This document shows positions 1-12,240 of a stretch of DNA of 64,000 nt, one piece after another; position 1 is the first letter of the stretch; each line of letters starts with the position of its first letter. The position numbers were made by a program, and so were the translations under genes. The DNA comes from Polyodon spathula (lineage: Eukaryota; Chordata; Actinopteri; Acipenseriformes; Polyodontidae). The notes beneath the pieces were generated by a model that saw only the letters and a program-made list of their open reading frames with translations, ran no database searches and was not told the DNA's origin. Location of the stretch: assembly GCF_017654505.1 (NCBI RefSeq), contig NC_054571.1, positions 4,062,041 to 4,126,040 of the forward strand, in the 5' to 3' direction.

Positions 1-698
1 CTAATATTTAAATATAATTACAAAAACAGTAACTTGAGTCACAGATTGAGCAGTAAATTAAGTTGCCTTGGCCTTGAAGAGCTTCACAAAGACCTGCCCA
101 GACCCTGAGCCCTAAAAATTCACCTTGCTACACTCCTCTCTCCTTTGAACTCCATGCTATTTGAAATCTTAAATGCATCCCTAGTTAGTACAGCTATATA
201 TGGAATAATGCACAGGGGGCTCATATCTGCCCCATGATATCTGAGTGGTGCCTCGCACTTTGACCTTGATTAGGATGAAAAACAGCTTGTAATGCTCTCT
301 AAACTACATATTATAAAATAGGCTTATAGGATGATGAGCGTCTGAATGGCCTGACGCTGAATTGGCTTTGCAGTTGAATGGCATTCCGAGAGGTTCCTCA
401 GGTATGATGTTTTAAAGCAGGTGACGTGAACGTGCTGATATGGAGTTAAAAAACGGGCACAGCTGATGTAATTGGGTTTCTCTGTGTCATGGAATACAGC
501 CATAGAAACATGCACTCTGATTGGCTGAAAGATCCTCAGCCTTCTATCATCCTGTATGTACTGATATGTATGTGAGACAGTCATCCGAAATGTCTGTGTA
601 TCAGATATTATAAAATAAGCAGTACAGGTGCTGTGTAAGATACAAACTGATTTCCAATCCCCCGCTCAAGGCCAGTAAGTCCACTCTTTGTAGATTAA
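1..698. other. No recognisable gene or repeat
   Basis: AT-rich non-coding sequence. Short open frames occur on both strands but none has a recognisable domain or splice context. Nothing can be supported here. Confidence 0.5.
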
Positions 699-1030
699 GA
701 ACATAAGAAAGTTTACAAACGAGAGGAGGCCATTCGGCCCATCTTGCTTGTTTGGTTGTTAGTAGCTTATTGATCCCAGAATCTCATCAAGCAGCTTCTT
801 GAAGGATCCCAGGGTGTCAGCTTCAACAACATTACTGGGGAGTTGGTTCCAGACTCCCACAATTCTCTGTGTAAAAACATCCTCCTATTTTCTGTTCTGA
901 ATGCCCCTTTATCTAATCTCCATTTGTGACCCCTGGTCCTTGTTTCTTTTTTCAGGTCGAAAAAGTCCCTTGGGTCGACATTGTCAATACCTTTTAGAAT
1001 TTTGAATGCTTGAATCAGATCGCCACTTTA
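699..1030 (-). mobile_element. CR1-like LINE, 3' end fragment
   Basis: Read on the minus strand this is the end of ORF2 (the [25 protein letters not shown] tail) followed by the 3' UTR that ends in TTCTTATG units next to position 699. It is nearly the same sequence as the 3' ends at 45113 and 25830. The copy is 5'-truncated near 1030. Confidence 0.85.
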
Positions 1031-1189
1031 ATTAGATTACAACACCCTTTACAATATTATGTTGGTAAGAATGGCATAGATCAAAGCTACTCAAACATTT
1101 TGCCTAAAAGAGCAATACACCCCACCCCTGTGCATATTTTGTTTATTTTGTAATTTTGTTGTAGTATTATAATTCAAATGTTATTTTGC

Positions 1190-2118
1190 ACTGTTGTTTT
1201 AGGTCGGCAGGGAAGGGTTAATTCCCCTGCCAAATCAATTCATGTGCAGAATGTGCCTGAGCCCGACTCAGTGATTGACAAGCAATCAAGCTCAGGCACA
1301 GCTGCATAAAAGAGGCAGAATCCTCTCAGTCTAGGTTGGGTTTTTGTTCAGAGGAGGAATGTAAGTGAAAGATATCAATCACAATTTCTACTCATGCTGG
1401 CTTTAGACTATTACTTGTTTCTGTGTTTATCGCTGTGTTTGTTTTGGCCATCATGCCTTTTGTTTTATTTAGAGTTTGTTTTATGTTAAAACCTTTTATT
1501 TTGCTTTAAATAGTTGCATCAGCGCTTCAACCCTTAGTACTGGTCTCTCTCTTCCTGGTCTGTGACGTCACTCACAAAGGCATCCGTGACAAGATGATAT
1601 AGATAAATGGATCATGTTTAAGCAGACCAAGTTTGCTTCATTTTGACTGTACTTCATCTTCTACTAAAGACTGATAAAACCATTACGATACTGGAGGCCT
1701 ATAGCAGGGTGCCCTGCTCCTGTGCGTATTTTTGTGTTTTATGTTGTATGTGGTGTGCTATTGTTGTTGTGAGGGATGGGAACAGAAGGAGGGCCTGGCA
1801 GCGAGGACACTGCCCAAGGTCACTGAAGGAGGCTGTGGAGTTGGTCCTCTGCTACCTAGAAGCAGACATGGAGAGAAAAACAGCCAAGGTATCAGTGTCT
1901 CCAGTGCGAGAGGAAAGAGCCACGCCTACCCCAGCGACCGAAGAAGAGCCGCACCAGTCCTCCATGAGCGAAAGAGAGCTGCACCAGTCCCACGCAACTG
2001 AGGGAGAGCTGCAGCAGTTTATCTGCTCCTCCCACCTCCACCATCAGAGGGAGACTACCTGCCGCTCCCACCTTGTGACAAAGTGCCCACCCCTTGGTAT
2101 TTATTTATGTATGTTTTC

Positions 2119-2167
<49 letters not shown>

Positions 2168-2230
2168 GTTTTTTATAAGCCGTCCATCTTATTATTTACT
2201 GTTTGAGACTGGTGAAAAAGCCGGTCTTAT
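1190..2230 (+). mobile_element. LTR-retroelement fragments with gag-like remnant
   Basis: From about 1190 to 1593 the sequence looks like an LTR in + orientation: a TATA-like CATAAAAG, a T-rich tract and an end in GTGACA. From about 1640 to 2075 an open stretch encodes a polar protein with PHQSS/LHQSH-type repeats. These resemble the gag-like internal region of the complete element at 19798-22397 read on its minus strand. At about 2075 a TGTGACAAAGTGCCC motif matches the LTR start of that same family. An ATT microsatellite (about 2120-2167) follows. Boundaries are approximate and no target duplication was found. Confidence 0.5.
2120..2167. repeat. (ATT)n microsatellite
   Basis: About sixteen uninterrupted ATT/TTA trinucleotides. 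Confidence 0.95.
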
Positions 2231-2232
2231 AA

Positions 2233-3245
2233 TGTGTAGTCAGTGGGGATGGGGTTAAAACCCCTTCCCTAGTACCCTCATGGGAATGTGGCTGGAGCCT
2301 TAAGGTAATTATTGTATTAAATTAGGTAATTAAGGCTCCAGCCACAGAATATAAAAAGATGCACTCCAGGCTTATTGGGAGGAGAGTGTCAGAGGCGAGG
2401 CGTGAGTCTAAGAAATAACAATTGCTAGACATGATGGTTTATTAACCAGCCCGATACTTCTTAGTGTTTTATTGTTTGTTTGGCCAATGTGCCCTTTTGT
2501 TTTGTTTAAATCTTTTGTTTTATTATTTAATAAACGTGCTGAGCGCCGTTGCACTTCAGTTTTGCCCCACCCTTCTTTGTTTTGTATTGCTTCTTCCTGC
2601 TCTGTGATGTCACCACACCTGTGCACTGCAACCACTCTGCCACGTACGGTGTCCTGCGTGGGATAAACAACGCCTCCAGGAGCCAGACCAGGAAACAGTG
2701 AAGTGCACTTTTTTTATTATTATTTTTGAAAAAATAAAAAAGGCAGGCTGGAGAGATGGCTGCGGGGAACTGGAGGACCTCCTCGGTGGTCTGGAGGACC
2801 AAGGCTGGTGCCTTGCTTGAGGGGTATATGGGCACACTTTGGCTATATGCCCCATGCAATACAAAGAGGGAGAACTAATTCCCAACTAGGGGGAGCCCGA
2901 GCATCCAGAGGAGGGAAGGATCTTTACCGGCAGGACCCGCGCAGCAGGAGCTGCCTCTGCCTCCACCACCTCCACTGCCAGGAGCAGAGCAGCAGGAGCT
3001 GCCTCTGCCTCCACTGCTTTCACCACCAGAAGGACCAGGGCAGGATGCTGGCGGTCCTCAGCAGCCCCTGCATATGCTGCAGCACGGGGGAAAACCGTGC
3101 GGCCGCGAAGAAGGTTAACCCCAGCTAGTCCTGATTCCATCTGAGGGTCCGCTGCCACCGTCGCCTCCCGAGGGCCCGCTGCTGCCATTGCATCACGGGA
3201 GTCCGCTGCTGTCGCCTGGGGTCACCTGCTCGCCATCGCCTAGGG
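2233..3245 (+). mobile_element. LTR plus gag-like remnant of a second LTR element
   Basis: About 2233-2645 has LTR character: TGTAGTCAG start, inverted TTAAGGCTCCAGCCAC copies, TATAAAAAG, an AATAAA signal, and an end near GCCACG. It is followed by a leader (GTGTCCTGCGTGGGAT) that recurs right inside the LTR of the 19798-22397 element. From about 2700 to 3245 a gag-like frame reads W-C-L-A-stop-G-V-Y-G-H-T-L-A-I-C-P. This is a CCHC zinc knuckle whose second cysteine codon has become TGA. Alanine-rich low-complexity sequence follows. Clearly inactive. Confidence 0.55.
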
Positions 3246-3249
3246 ACGT

Positions 3250-4799
3250 CTGCAGAGCAATAGTACGTGCGAATCTGACAACAAGAAAGAATTCTGTACC
3301 AGGAAGCAGCAGCAGCAGCAGGAAATAACCAAAAATCTACCTTAGACTTAAGATGCTAACATTGCTCATACAATGTAAGCAAATTGATTTTAAAACCCTG
3401 GTTAGCACTTTGAGACAGTGATAATAATATTGCCGGTAGTACAATGTGGCATTTCGGTTGAACTGATGGAAATACCCTTCCTTTTCTTCAGGCTGGTGGT
3501 GAATTGCTAGGTTCCTGTTTTGTAGCTTTTATTGTCTTTCTTTTACAATGCCAAGAACAATGTTTTTTTGTGCAAACTGTTTATCTGACCAGACTTTTAA
3601 ATGTACTAAAACTTCCTGAACTATTAAATACTCAGTAGTACTGCATTTAAAAAGACTAAAATAAACTTCCTTTCAATGACAAGCAACATGACTGTGTCTT
3701 TCCAGTGTCTTCAAATGCTGGAATGGGTTGAAAATGTCAATCTTTATCAAACGGGGGTGGGGTCTACACTCCAGAATAATATCTATAGTGCATCTCAATC
3801 CACTTCGGCATTTGAAGACATTGAAAAAGACTTCCAGTCTAAACGTTTGGCATTAAATTTACAAAGACACTGAGAAAGACATGTAGTCGAAACATTTGTC
3901 ACTGAATTTACAAAGACAAAGAAAGACATCTAGTCACATCAGCAGCTCAAATCAAAGTGATCATTATTCTAAAACTATTCCATTTGGGAACAAGGGCTCA
4001 ATTCCTTGTGTAGCTTAAGAGGTTATAAAACAAGAGTACTTTTTTAAAATTAATTGTAAACTGTAAATGACAAACTTCAGTCTTACTGTACATTTTAATT
4101 TCTTAATTAAGATTAAGAATTTAATTTGTTTTTGTTACTCTTTCCTTACCTGTTATGAAAGCTTAATCTGCCAATATGCAAGTACCAGCACCATCTAGTT
4201 TACTACATTATTGCCAGTAACCCTAAAGTGGTATATCACTGATAGTGCTTTGTTTAAATGTATTACTTTCAATTTGCATCTTGCACCGTTTTTATTGTTT
4301 GTCACATGATTGCAGCTCAGCTACTGTTTGATCCACATGATTATAGAATTGCAAAGCAGTGGCAACTTCTTTACTATAGCTCTGTCTTTGAAATATCTGC
4401 ATATTCCAAACTGAGAAATAACATTAAACCAAAAATCTTATACATAAGAAAAAGGGAACCAGTGAAAATGCTAGTGCTAATAAGCATGTCTGATGTCTGC
4501 AGTGTTATTTTTTATTAATTTAATGAAACACCCTCTTCTCTCTCAATTCCTGTGGAGACCAGACAGTTACCAAAGACATGTGTGGGAACTTGAGTACAGG
4601 GGACAGACAGCACGTATTTTATTAAAATGTTTTACTTTCGTATGAATCAGCACAATACAATATCCTGTTACTTTAGAGAAGTACTTTACATAGCTGAAAT
4701 TCTGCTTATCAAGAACATAAGGTAAGAATAGGAGATTAATGATCATGGTAGTCATTAGCCATGTGAGATCAGGAACTGCAATGAAATAAATTAGACCTT
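3250..4799. other. No recognisable gene
   Basis: Non-coding AT-rich sequence. The stretch 3800-3930 contains two diverged copies of a roughly 70-base motif around TTTACAAAGACA. No domain-bearing frame or splice-flanked exon was seen. Confidence 0.5.
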
Positions 4800-5950
4800 T
4801 TTATCACAAAAAATTATTACGAACAAGAGGCTCCTCTAAGCTCATCTGGTTCCTTTTAACTGATTGATCTATTTGTCAAGTTGGGTCTTAAAGGATCCAA
4901 GTGGTTCTGCCTCAACAACATGACTAGGTAACCCATTCCATCCCCTCACCACTCTCTGTGTGAAGAAGAGTCTCCTTCAGCAACATGACTAGGTAACCCA
5001 TTCCATCCCCTCACCACTCTCTGTGTGAAGAAGAGTCTCCTTCAGCAACATGACTAGGTAACCCATTCCATCCCCTCACCACTCTCTGTGTGAAGAAGAG
5101 TCTCCTTCAGCAACATGACTAGGTAACCCATTCCATCCCCTCACCACTCTCTGTGTGAAGAAGAGTCTCCTTCAGCAACATGACTAGGTAACCCATTCCA
5201 TCCCCTCACCACTCTCTGTGTGAAGAAGAGTCTCCTTCAGCAACATGACTAGGTAACCCATTCCATCCCCTCACCACTCTCTGTGTGAAGAAGAGTCTCC
5301 TTCAGCAACATGACTAGGTAACCCATTCCATCCCCTCACCACTCTCTGTGTGAAGAAGAGTCTCCTTCAGCAACATGACTAGGTAACCCATTCCATCCCC
5401 TCACCACTCTCTGTGTGAAGAAGAGTCTCCTTCAGCAACATGACTAGGTAACCCATTCCATCCCCTCACCACTCTCTGTGTGAAGAAGAGTCTCCTTCAG
5501 CAACATGACTAGGTAACCCATTCCATCCCCTCACCACTCTCTGTGTGAAGAAGAGTCTCCTTCAGCAACATGACTAGATAAACCATTCCATCCCCCCACA
5601 ACTGTCTGTGTGAAGAAGAGTCTCCTTCAGCAACACGACTAGGTAACCCATTCCATCCCCTCACCACTCTCTGTGTGAAGAAGAGTCTCCTTCAGCAACA
5701 TGACTAGGTAACCCATTCCATCCCCTCACCACTCTCTGTGTGAAGAAGAGTCTCCTTCAGCAACATGACTAGGTAACCCATTCCATCCCCTCCCCACTCT
5801 CTGTGTGAAGAAGAGTCTCCTTCAGCAACATGACTAGGTAACCCATTCCATCCCCTCACCACTCTCTGTGTGAAGAAGAGTCTCCTTCAGCAACATGACT
5901 AGGTAACCCATTCCACCCCCTCACCGCTCTCTGTGTGAAGACGCATGTCT
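4800..5950 (-). mobile_element. CR1-like LINE 3' end with expanded internal array
   Basis: On the minus strand the segment below 4916 reads as a LINE ORF2 tail ([16 protein letters not shown]) and matches the tail at 28985-29110 on the + strand. Upstream, in element orientation, the [19 protein letters not shown] segment is repeated about 16 times (see the separate repeat entry). The element is truncated within the array. Confidence 0.75.
4916..5945 (-). repeat. 65-bp tandem array derived from LINE ORF2
   Basis: About 15.8 head-to-tail units of 65 bp, almost identical; a few units near 5575 and 5640 carry substitutions. The reverse complement of one unit encodes the conserved [17 protein letters not shown] segment of a CR1-like ORF2. 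Since 65 is not a multiple of three, the array cannot stay in one frame. Homogeneity implies recent expansion. Confidence 0.95.
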
Positions 5951-6409
5951 TTAGCAGAACAACACTACATTATAAAAGTAAACAAAATAAGCTCTACAGA
6001 ACATTAAAACATGCATAAAAGCTTTGGGTAAAACTACTATACATTATATCCATTGTTATGATTAGTTTTCAACACATTTACCACACTGCAGTAAATACTA
6101 CCAAAACCTTTAGGCACAATTACACGTCTTTCAGCACCAAGGAGTTACAATACCCTAGGATAATTAAATAAACAATACTAAGAAAAAAAAAAAAATCAAG
6201 CAAACAGTAGTTATTTTTCCTAGACCTGTGTAGTGCTGTACAGGTCTGCAGTGCTTAAGTACTTAAAACAAAATCAGATCTCGGTTCAGATCATTGACCT
6301 GTTCTTTTTCTATGTTGCGACATCGTTGTTCTTAAGTAGGATTTTACTTTCCTTAATGCAGAAAAGGAGTGTTCACAACTTGTAACTGGAAATGTCAATG
6401 TTAGCCTAA
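5950..6409. other. No recognisable gene
   Basis: AT-rich non-coding sequence with a short A-run near 6185. No feature supported. Confidence 0.5.
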
Positions 6410-6760
6410 GTAATTTCCAGAGATTTGGAAAGCTGAGTTCGCTCAGGAAATTCCCAGTGTTTATAAATGAGAGGGACTGCCTGCACGTCTAGAAAAGGCT
6501 GCATCAGCAACTGTTACCTCTGCTTTTAGAAGGCTCTTATCTATAGAAAGGGCATCATCATATTTTGCAACAGAAATTTCATGACTGTCATGAAATTTCT
6601 GTTGCAAAATATGATGATGCCCTTTCTAGATAAGAGCCTTCTAAAAGCAGAGGTAACAGTTGCTGATGCAGCCTTTTCTAGACGTGCAGGCAGTCCCTCT
6701 CATTTATAAACACTGGGAATTTCCTGAGCGAACTCAGCTTTCCAAATCTCTGGAAATTAC
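6410..6760. repeat. Near-perfect 174/172-bp inverted repeat with 5-nt loop
   Basis: The left arm 6410-6583 and right arm 6589-6760 are reverse complements around the spacer ACTGT. The only clear difference seen is a 2-base gap (CTATAGATAAG against CTAGATAAG). No long open frame lies inside. Could be a fold-back element, a recent inverted duplication, or a library/assembly artefact. Confidence 0.9.
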
Positions 6761-6769
6761 TAGAAGCAG

Positions 6770-7920
6770 GGGTTAATGCTTGCATACCTCTTAGTAAGTA
6801 CAGTACATGGTTAGAAACGGCTATCTACTACTGTTACACAGTGTTAAAAAAGAGTTTTACTAAAGTACGATGCATTTCACAACTATCCATTATAAATCTG
6901 ATTTGTTAATTACTTAAACACAATAGAAACAGCATACTAAAAAATCCCAACAAGAAACTTCAGTAATAATATAAAAATCCATTTCATAAAGCCCCTAACC
7001 AGTAGAAATTATTTTTTGACAGTGGCGCCGAATTTGAGTATCCATGTTTAAGAAATAATGTTTGTCATATAGCTTGTCAATGAAACCCAATTTTACCAGA
7101 GATCATAGTAAAGCGCTGCATGTGACCCACAATGCGGATCATATGAAAACACTGGCATCATAATCGTCAGACCCTTTGCTATTTAGAGAGGTACAATATA
7201 CTTAAGGTGGATATTTGCACTGATACAAGCTCTACGGCGTTATGTCAGTCGGTCATACAGAAAGACATAGAATTCTTACATTTTTCAAAATGGTTAATAC
7301 ATATATAAAAAACACCCAAATTTGAACCTGATAAAATCAAACTAATAAGTAAATGGATTTATATGAATTCTTACAGTTGTGTCTGGTTCATTAATTTAGC
7401 TACATCTTGAAACCGGAACGCTACTGAATATGAATGGGATTGGTTGTTGGTTACTGTGATGTTAGAACGTTAAAAATTGTTTTACCAACAAAAAAAAACA
7501 AAGTCTCTTGCTAAGCTGTAAAACCGTGTGCAGTGACAGTGCAGATTAGTGATTATACGATTGTCACCTAGATTGTGATGAATGTTCAAATATAAGTAAA
7601 AGTTAAAATGCCTGCTCCGTTACCAATAAAGATTGTACATTATTTAATCGAGATTACTCATGACTTCAAGGTAATGTTGCATTTTACTCCCTGTAAATGC
7701 ATTTTACTCTGTCAGTGTTAAAATTAGAGGGTGTTACTCCTAGAGCCAAAACCTTATCTGGAGCGCTGGCAGTGACTTCTTAGAGCAATCCAGATCATTC
7801 TAGAGTTTTGGGGCCCTATAGCTGAAGACTCTACCACCTGTGTGTGTGTGTTTTTTTGTGTACTTTGTGTGACAGTAAGCAACCTGGCATTCTGTGATCT
7901 GATTGGGTATCTAGGAATAC
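6770..7920. other. No recognisable gene
   Basis: AT-rich non-coding DNA. No supported exon, repeat family or regulatory site. Confidence 0.5.
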
Positions 7921-7925
7921 ATGGT

Positions 7926-8341
7926 TTTGGCAGGCTGGTGAGTGGATAGAGGCCCAGAGACAGACTGCAGTTCAAAAAATCCTAATTTTATTATAAATAA
8001 ACACAAAAAAAAAGTGCACAAGGGCAAAATAAAAATCTTTAAACACAAAAAGAAAGACAACAAAACAAAACTTACAAAATTAAGATTTCCAGGCTGGGCA
8101 ATGCCTTCACTGGATTTACAAATTACAAAAACCCACAAACACCACCTGCTTCCTCAGCTCCCTCCTTCCAAATGAGAAGCAGAGGCCTCCTTTTATGTCA
8201 GGTGGCTGGGCGCTGATTGATCGTTAATTAACCTAATCAACTAATCAACCCTAGCCACCTGAACATAATAAACCCAGGCAGGTAGGGGAAATTAACCCCA
8301 TCCCTGCCAATTTAAAAAGGGCAGAGCTTTGCTCTGCCACA
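7926..8341 (-). mobile_element. Solo LTR flanked by ATGGT duplication
   Basis: 416 bp bounded by ATGGT at 7921-7925 and at 8342-8346, a perfect 5-bp target duplication. In minus orientation it begins TGTGGCAGAGC, carries GGCAGGGATGGGGTTAAT near its start (shared with the LTRs at 2233 and 31057), a TATA-like ACATAAAAGG and an AATAAA-type signal. The other terminus is AA rather than CA, probably by mutation. Confidence 0.75.
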
Positions 8342-8349
8342 ATGGTATA

Positions 8350-8600
8350 AAAGATCATTTAAATATGATGGTGCAATGCTATTTAATGACTTATAAATTC
8401 TTATCCTTAAAATCTATCCTGAATGTGACCGGAAGCCATTGTAGAGATGCTACAAGAGTAATATGATCTCATCTCTTAGTCTCCGTTAAAATTCCAGGTG
8501 CAGCATTTTGTATAAGTTGCAGTTGTGATATAAGATTGCTATGAATACCAGAGAATAGGGCATTACAGGGCTGCTGTACTGCCTCGCGTTGCAACAGCAT
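8350..8600. repeat. Possible old interspersed repeat
   Basis: The wording of the sequence (AATCTATCCTGAATGTGACCG..., GGAAGCCATTGTAGAGATGC) resembles a dispersed fish repeat I have seen elsewhere. No second copy in this window confirms it. Low confidence. Confidence 0.3.
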
Positions 8601-10040
8601 TCTCTACTACTTTAGGGCTTGTTTGAGGGAGTTGTTTGCATTGCATCTATGCGGCTATCCAACCACGTTAACCTGCAGTCATATGATGCGGTATGCGTCA
8701 TGTGTTTTTCTTGGTGCGTGCGCCTGTGCGTCCGGTTTTACTGGCAAAGTGTCATGATGGCTGGATTTGTTGATGAGTCTGTCACTAAAAAGCAAAAAAG
8801 ACTGGATGGAAATCATATGCCCATGGTCAAGTCATCCAATTAGAATTAGGGTTATAATTAGGATTTCACTGACATTTCCCAGACCTGTTTAAACATTAAA
8901 TAAACCTAATATTTCAGAGCACTATAAAAGCCTAAAAATAGTGGTGCTTGCTTCCTTACTAAAACAGAGTGCTGTCATTTGTTAAAAGGCAAGCATGCAA
9001 CATCTCCCAACTCTCCCAAGTCTCTCTGGTGTGCCCCCACATTGAGACTGCACGTCTGCATCCACTGAATTGGTTGCAAGTGTAAAGCAAAGCTTTGCCA
9101 AGTTATACAGATGCAGACATCAACTAGAAACACCCCCAAAACTCGGTTGCCCAAAGGTATCTGGCATTCTTTAATAAAGTCCATCTATGTAGCATGTTGT
9201 TGTCGTGCTATTTGTCCCATCCAGGAGTTTATTTTATCAGTACCGAGTCAAAACAAGAAAAGGTTCCTATTCGGGTCTACAATTCCAACTGCGTTTAAAA
9301 AGTAAACTGCAGGTTGTTTGAACTGAGGTAGCTGTGCTTGATTGTAGTGCTGATTTAAATTGGGTACAACCGACACAGGTATACTTTTTTGTCTGTGCTG
9401 ACTTTCCAGTTTGTTTTCTGAAAGCTGTTGTTTGTTTTACATTCTTTTCAGCAGCCTCTGTAGTCGCCTTTTATTTAATGTGTGATTCTGAAGTTTTAGT
9501 GATCGATTGTATTTTCTTTAAGTCACATTACAAGATGTGCAAAACAATGACCTCCATCTGCATGTACAGTTTCTTTGGGAAATGTCTCGACACGATCCTC
9601 AGCCAAAATACACATTGCTTGTTTTGCTTTATTGTCTATTTTTTGGTATTTTACATCTAAAGCTGAAAAATAGATTTTAGCAACCTAAACCAAAACAATG
9701 CAGCATTGATTTTGTCCCACCTGCTACATGCAGTACAGCAGGTCACAGAAAAGCCAGATGCGCTGATAGGCTGATTAAAACATCGTTGTAATCTGAACAG
9801 TAAACTAGAAAGTTAACCGCTTTGGAGTATTTTTTTTAAAAATTACATTTCTCTAAGTTTTTGTTTTTGCCTAAGTGCAATGCATACAGGAAGACAAAGG
9901 AATACAAAAGCCTTTCTACTAAAGAAACATAAGGAGTTTGCGTCGCTTGAATTGTGCTGTAGTTCACGATGTTTCTTTCCTCTGACTCTGTTGCAAGAAC
10001 ATATTGACCTGGAAGGGAAACAACGTAGCAGCTGCAGACT
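8600..10040. other. No recognisable gene
   Basis: Several frames of about 60-110 codons occur on both strands, but none has a recognisable domain, homopolymer-free composition or splice context. Treated as non-coding. Confidence 0.45.
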
Positions 10041-10044
10041 GTAG

Positions 10045-10570
10045 AGACAGCTGCACTTGTTTACCAAGGGGTCATGCGTGACGGCATAAAAGGGGCCGGA
10101 AAATAGCAATCTACTCCTTTGCTTGGTTTTGTGTTAGAGACTGGAGGGACTGTGAGAGATGCAGAGAAACCTGTGTTTAAAATATATTCGTGAGTGTTTT
10201 GTTTGTTTGTGTCTGTTAGTAACTGTCTGTGTTTGTAAACCACCGGACAGCTAACACGAATCCGGAGCTGTCATCTTGGGCCAGCACAAGCTGGATCAGC
10301 ACTGCACCAGATTCATTATAAATAAACCACCCACCAGGAGCACTAGTGCACTCCCCCGGACTGGTGACCGTGGCTAGTATTATTGTGGTGCGGGTAACGT
10401 GTGTTTATTATTTGGGCTGCTATCCCTGTTTCTGTTCTCCATGTTTTACACATTGCTGTGTATAGCCAGAGTTTATTATTTGGTCACCATACCTGGATTT
10501 ACAAATAAGCCGTCCTTTTCCCAAACTGGATAACAATTGTCTGTGATTATTCCTCAGCCACTTTGTCACA
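10045..10570 (+). mobile_element. Probable solo LTR
   Basis: Contains a TATA-like GCATAAAAGG near 10085, an AATAAACC signal near 10320, GT-rich sequence after it, and ends CACTTTGTCACA at 10570, like the other LTRs here. The left boundary and target duplication could not be fixed. Confidence 0.5.
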
Positions 10571-10679
10571 ATGCTGCACAATGCATTATTAAAAATGTCA
10601 AATAACTATTCTGAGATCGGCTGATCTCTAAATTATAAAGACTTGTACACATAACACAGCAATTCATAAATTACTGATG

Positions 10680-10793
10680 GCTGGTTTCACAGACCATGAA
10701 TAGCACTAGTCTAGGATTACCTTACACGAGGTACCACTAGGTAGTCTAAGATTAGTGCCAGTCAACATCTGTGAAACTAGCCATGAGCATTTA
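10680..10793. mobile_element. Short MITE with CTGGTTTCACAGA termini
   Basis: Ends GGCTGGTTTCACAGACC and its inverted counterpart TCTGTGAAACTAGCC. Related copies lie at 13583-13672 and 51050-51158, which share the AATC(A/G)GGGTCTGTGAAACCAG terminus. Confidence 0.65.
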
Positions 10794-10799
10794 ATGTTA

Positions 10800-11284
10800 G
10801 AATTTAAAGAAGAACAAAACCAGACTTAGGCGTAAGAAGGAAGTTAATAGTTACAGAATCTTTCCTTTCTGTACTTCCTGTCATGTACAGTATGTCTCAA
10901 TTGTTTACTGAATCACATACAATTTGCCTTGCAAATATCCTACTTTGAATGCCTCATTAATTTTCAGTCTGAAATACAGAAACATGTCTAACATTTAACA
11001 CAACACACAAAAAAAAAAACAATGCATCTCTATGAAACTCCATTTGGGTAAAAATGCACTGTGCTGCTTTATAATCTCAACCTTCTTTGCATCGGTCTCT
11101 GTGATTCCACTTTGTCCAACCCGTTGTTAAGCTGCGCTTCATTTACCTGTAAGAGGAGGGTTCTCCACGAGTCAGAGAGGACCCCCGGCCAAACCCCACC
11201 TTTTAGCATTGCAGGATCTTTTCTTCCTCTCTTTCAGGTTCTGAAGCCTCTATTTATGTGTGTGCCCCCAAGCAGCGGAACCCC
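10800..11284. other. No recognisable gene
   Basis: Non-coding. The sequence just before the minisatellite is moderately CT-rich. No exon can be supported. Confidence 0.45.
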
Positions 11285-11660
11285 TCTTCGTATGTCGCGT
11301 CTCCTCAGAGACGGTGACCCATCTCCTGTTTGTTGGGTCTCTTCGGCGACGGTGACCCCTCTCCTGTTTGTTGGGTCTCCTCGGTGATGGTGACCCCTCT
11401 CCTGTTTGTTGGGTCTCCTCTGCGACGGTGACCCATCTCCTGTTTGTTGGGTCTCCTTGGCGATGGTGACTCCTCTCCTGTTTGTTGGGTCTCCTCAGAG
11501 ATAGTGACCCCTCTCCTGGGTGTCAGGTCCCTTCAGTGATGATGACTTCTCTCCTGTTTGTTGGGTCTCCTTGGCGACGTTGACTTATCTCCTGTTTGTT
11601 GGGTCTCCTCAGCGACAGTGACCCCTCTCTTGTTTGTCAGGTCTCCTAAGTGATGGAACC
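11285..11660. repeat. 38-bp minisatellite
   Basis: About ten diverged units built around GTGACCCCTCTCCTGTTTGTTGGGTCTCCTCGGCGACG-type sequence with period about 38. Substitutions are frequent, so the array is older than the 65-bp and 46-bp arrays. Confidence 0.9.
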
Positions 11661-11786
11661 CCCCCCTTCCATGTGTTGGGCCTTTGAAGAGATGGAGCCC
11701 CTCTCTTTATACGTTTCATCTGTTACTAACTCCATGTTGTTAAACATCACCTTGGGTAGCCTTGCTCCTGGCCCGTCGAAACCATG

Positions 11787-12125
11787 TGTGGCAAGCTGGC
11801 CTGAGCGGTAACATCAGACCCAGGAGAAACACACAGCACTGCAGATTGGGGTGATAAATGAATGCGCTGCTTGTGCTTTTTGAAAAATAAAAGATTTAAA
11901 CAAGACAAAAAACACTTTGTAAAATAAAATGGCACAGCAGCCAAAACAGACAAATGAAACAAACGGACACGGAACAAGCAAGCATCATGCTGGTGTTGAA
12001 CCAGCATGTGTAGCAACTGGGATTCGCTTTCTCTTTTAAGCTTTACTTTGCTTTACCTCCCGACCCTGGTTCCACCTCCGATTGCACTCCCCCTTCTGCC
12101 AAGGCTCCAGGTCTTTTATATCGTG
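11787..12125 (-). mobile_element. Truncated LTR
   Basis: Starts TGTGGCAAGCTGGCC on the + strand, contains GTTTAAATC-type A/T tracts and a TTTATATCG box, then breaks off where a LINE fragment begins at about 12126. Resembles the LTRs at 14355 and 36529. Confidence 0.5.
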
Positions 12126-12240
12126 GCAGAGGGTCAGACCTCATCTTGAATATTGTGTTTAGTTCTGGTCACCTTGCTACAAAAAGGATAATGCTGCTGT
12201 AGAAAGAGTGCAAACAGGAGCGACCAGAATTAGTAACAAC
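12126..12240 (+). mobile_element. CR1-like LINE ORF2 fragment
   Basis: Encodes the [27 protein letters not shown] segment of the same LINE ORF2 seen at 25062-25763, with many differences. Only about 110 bp remain. Confidence 0.7.

Noticed and set aside
4916..5945. Regular repeats resembling a CRISPR array
   Set aside because: Units are contiguous without unique spacers, encode part of a LINE ORF2, and the genome is eukaryotic. The same applies to the 34-, 42-, 45-, 46- and 53-bp arrays.
9334..9660. 108-codon hydrophobic frame
   Set aside because: No domain, no splice sites of note and no GC rise over the surroundings; consistent with chance in AT-rich DNA.
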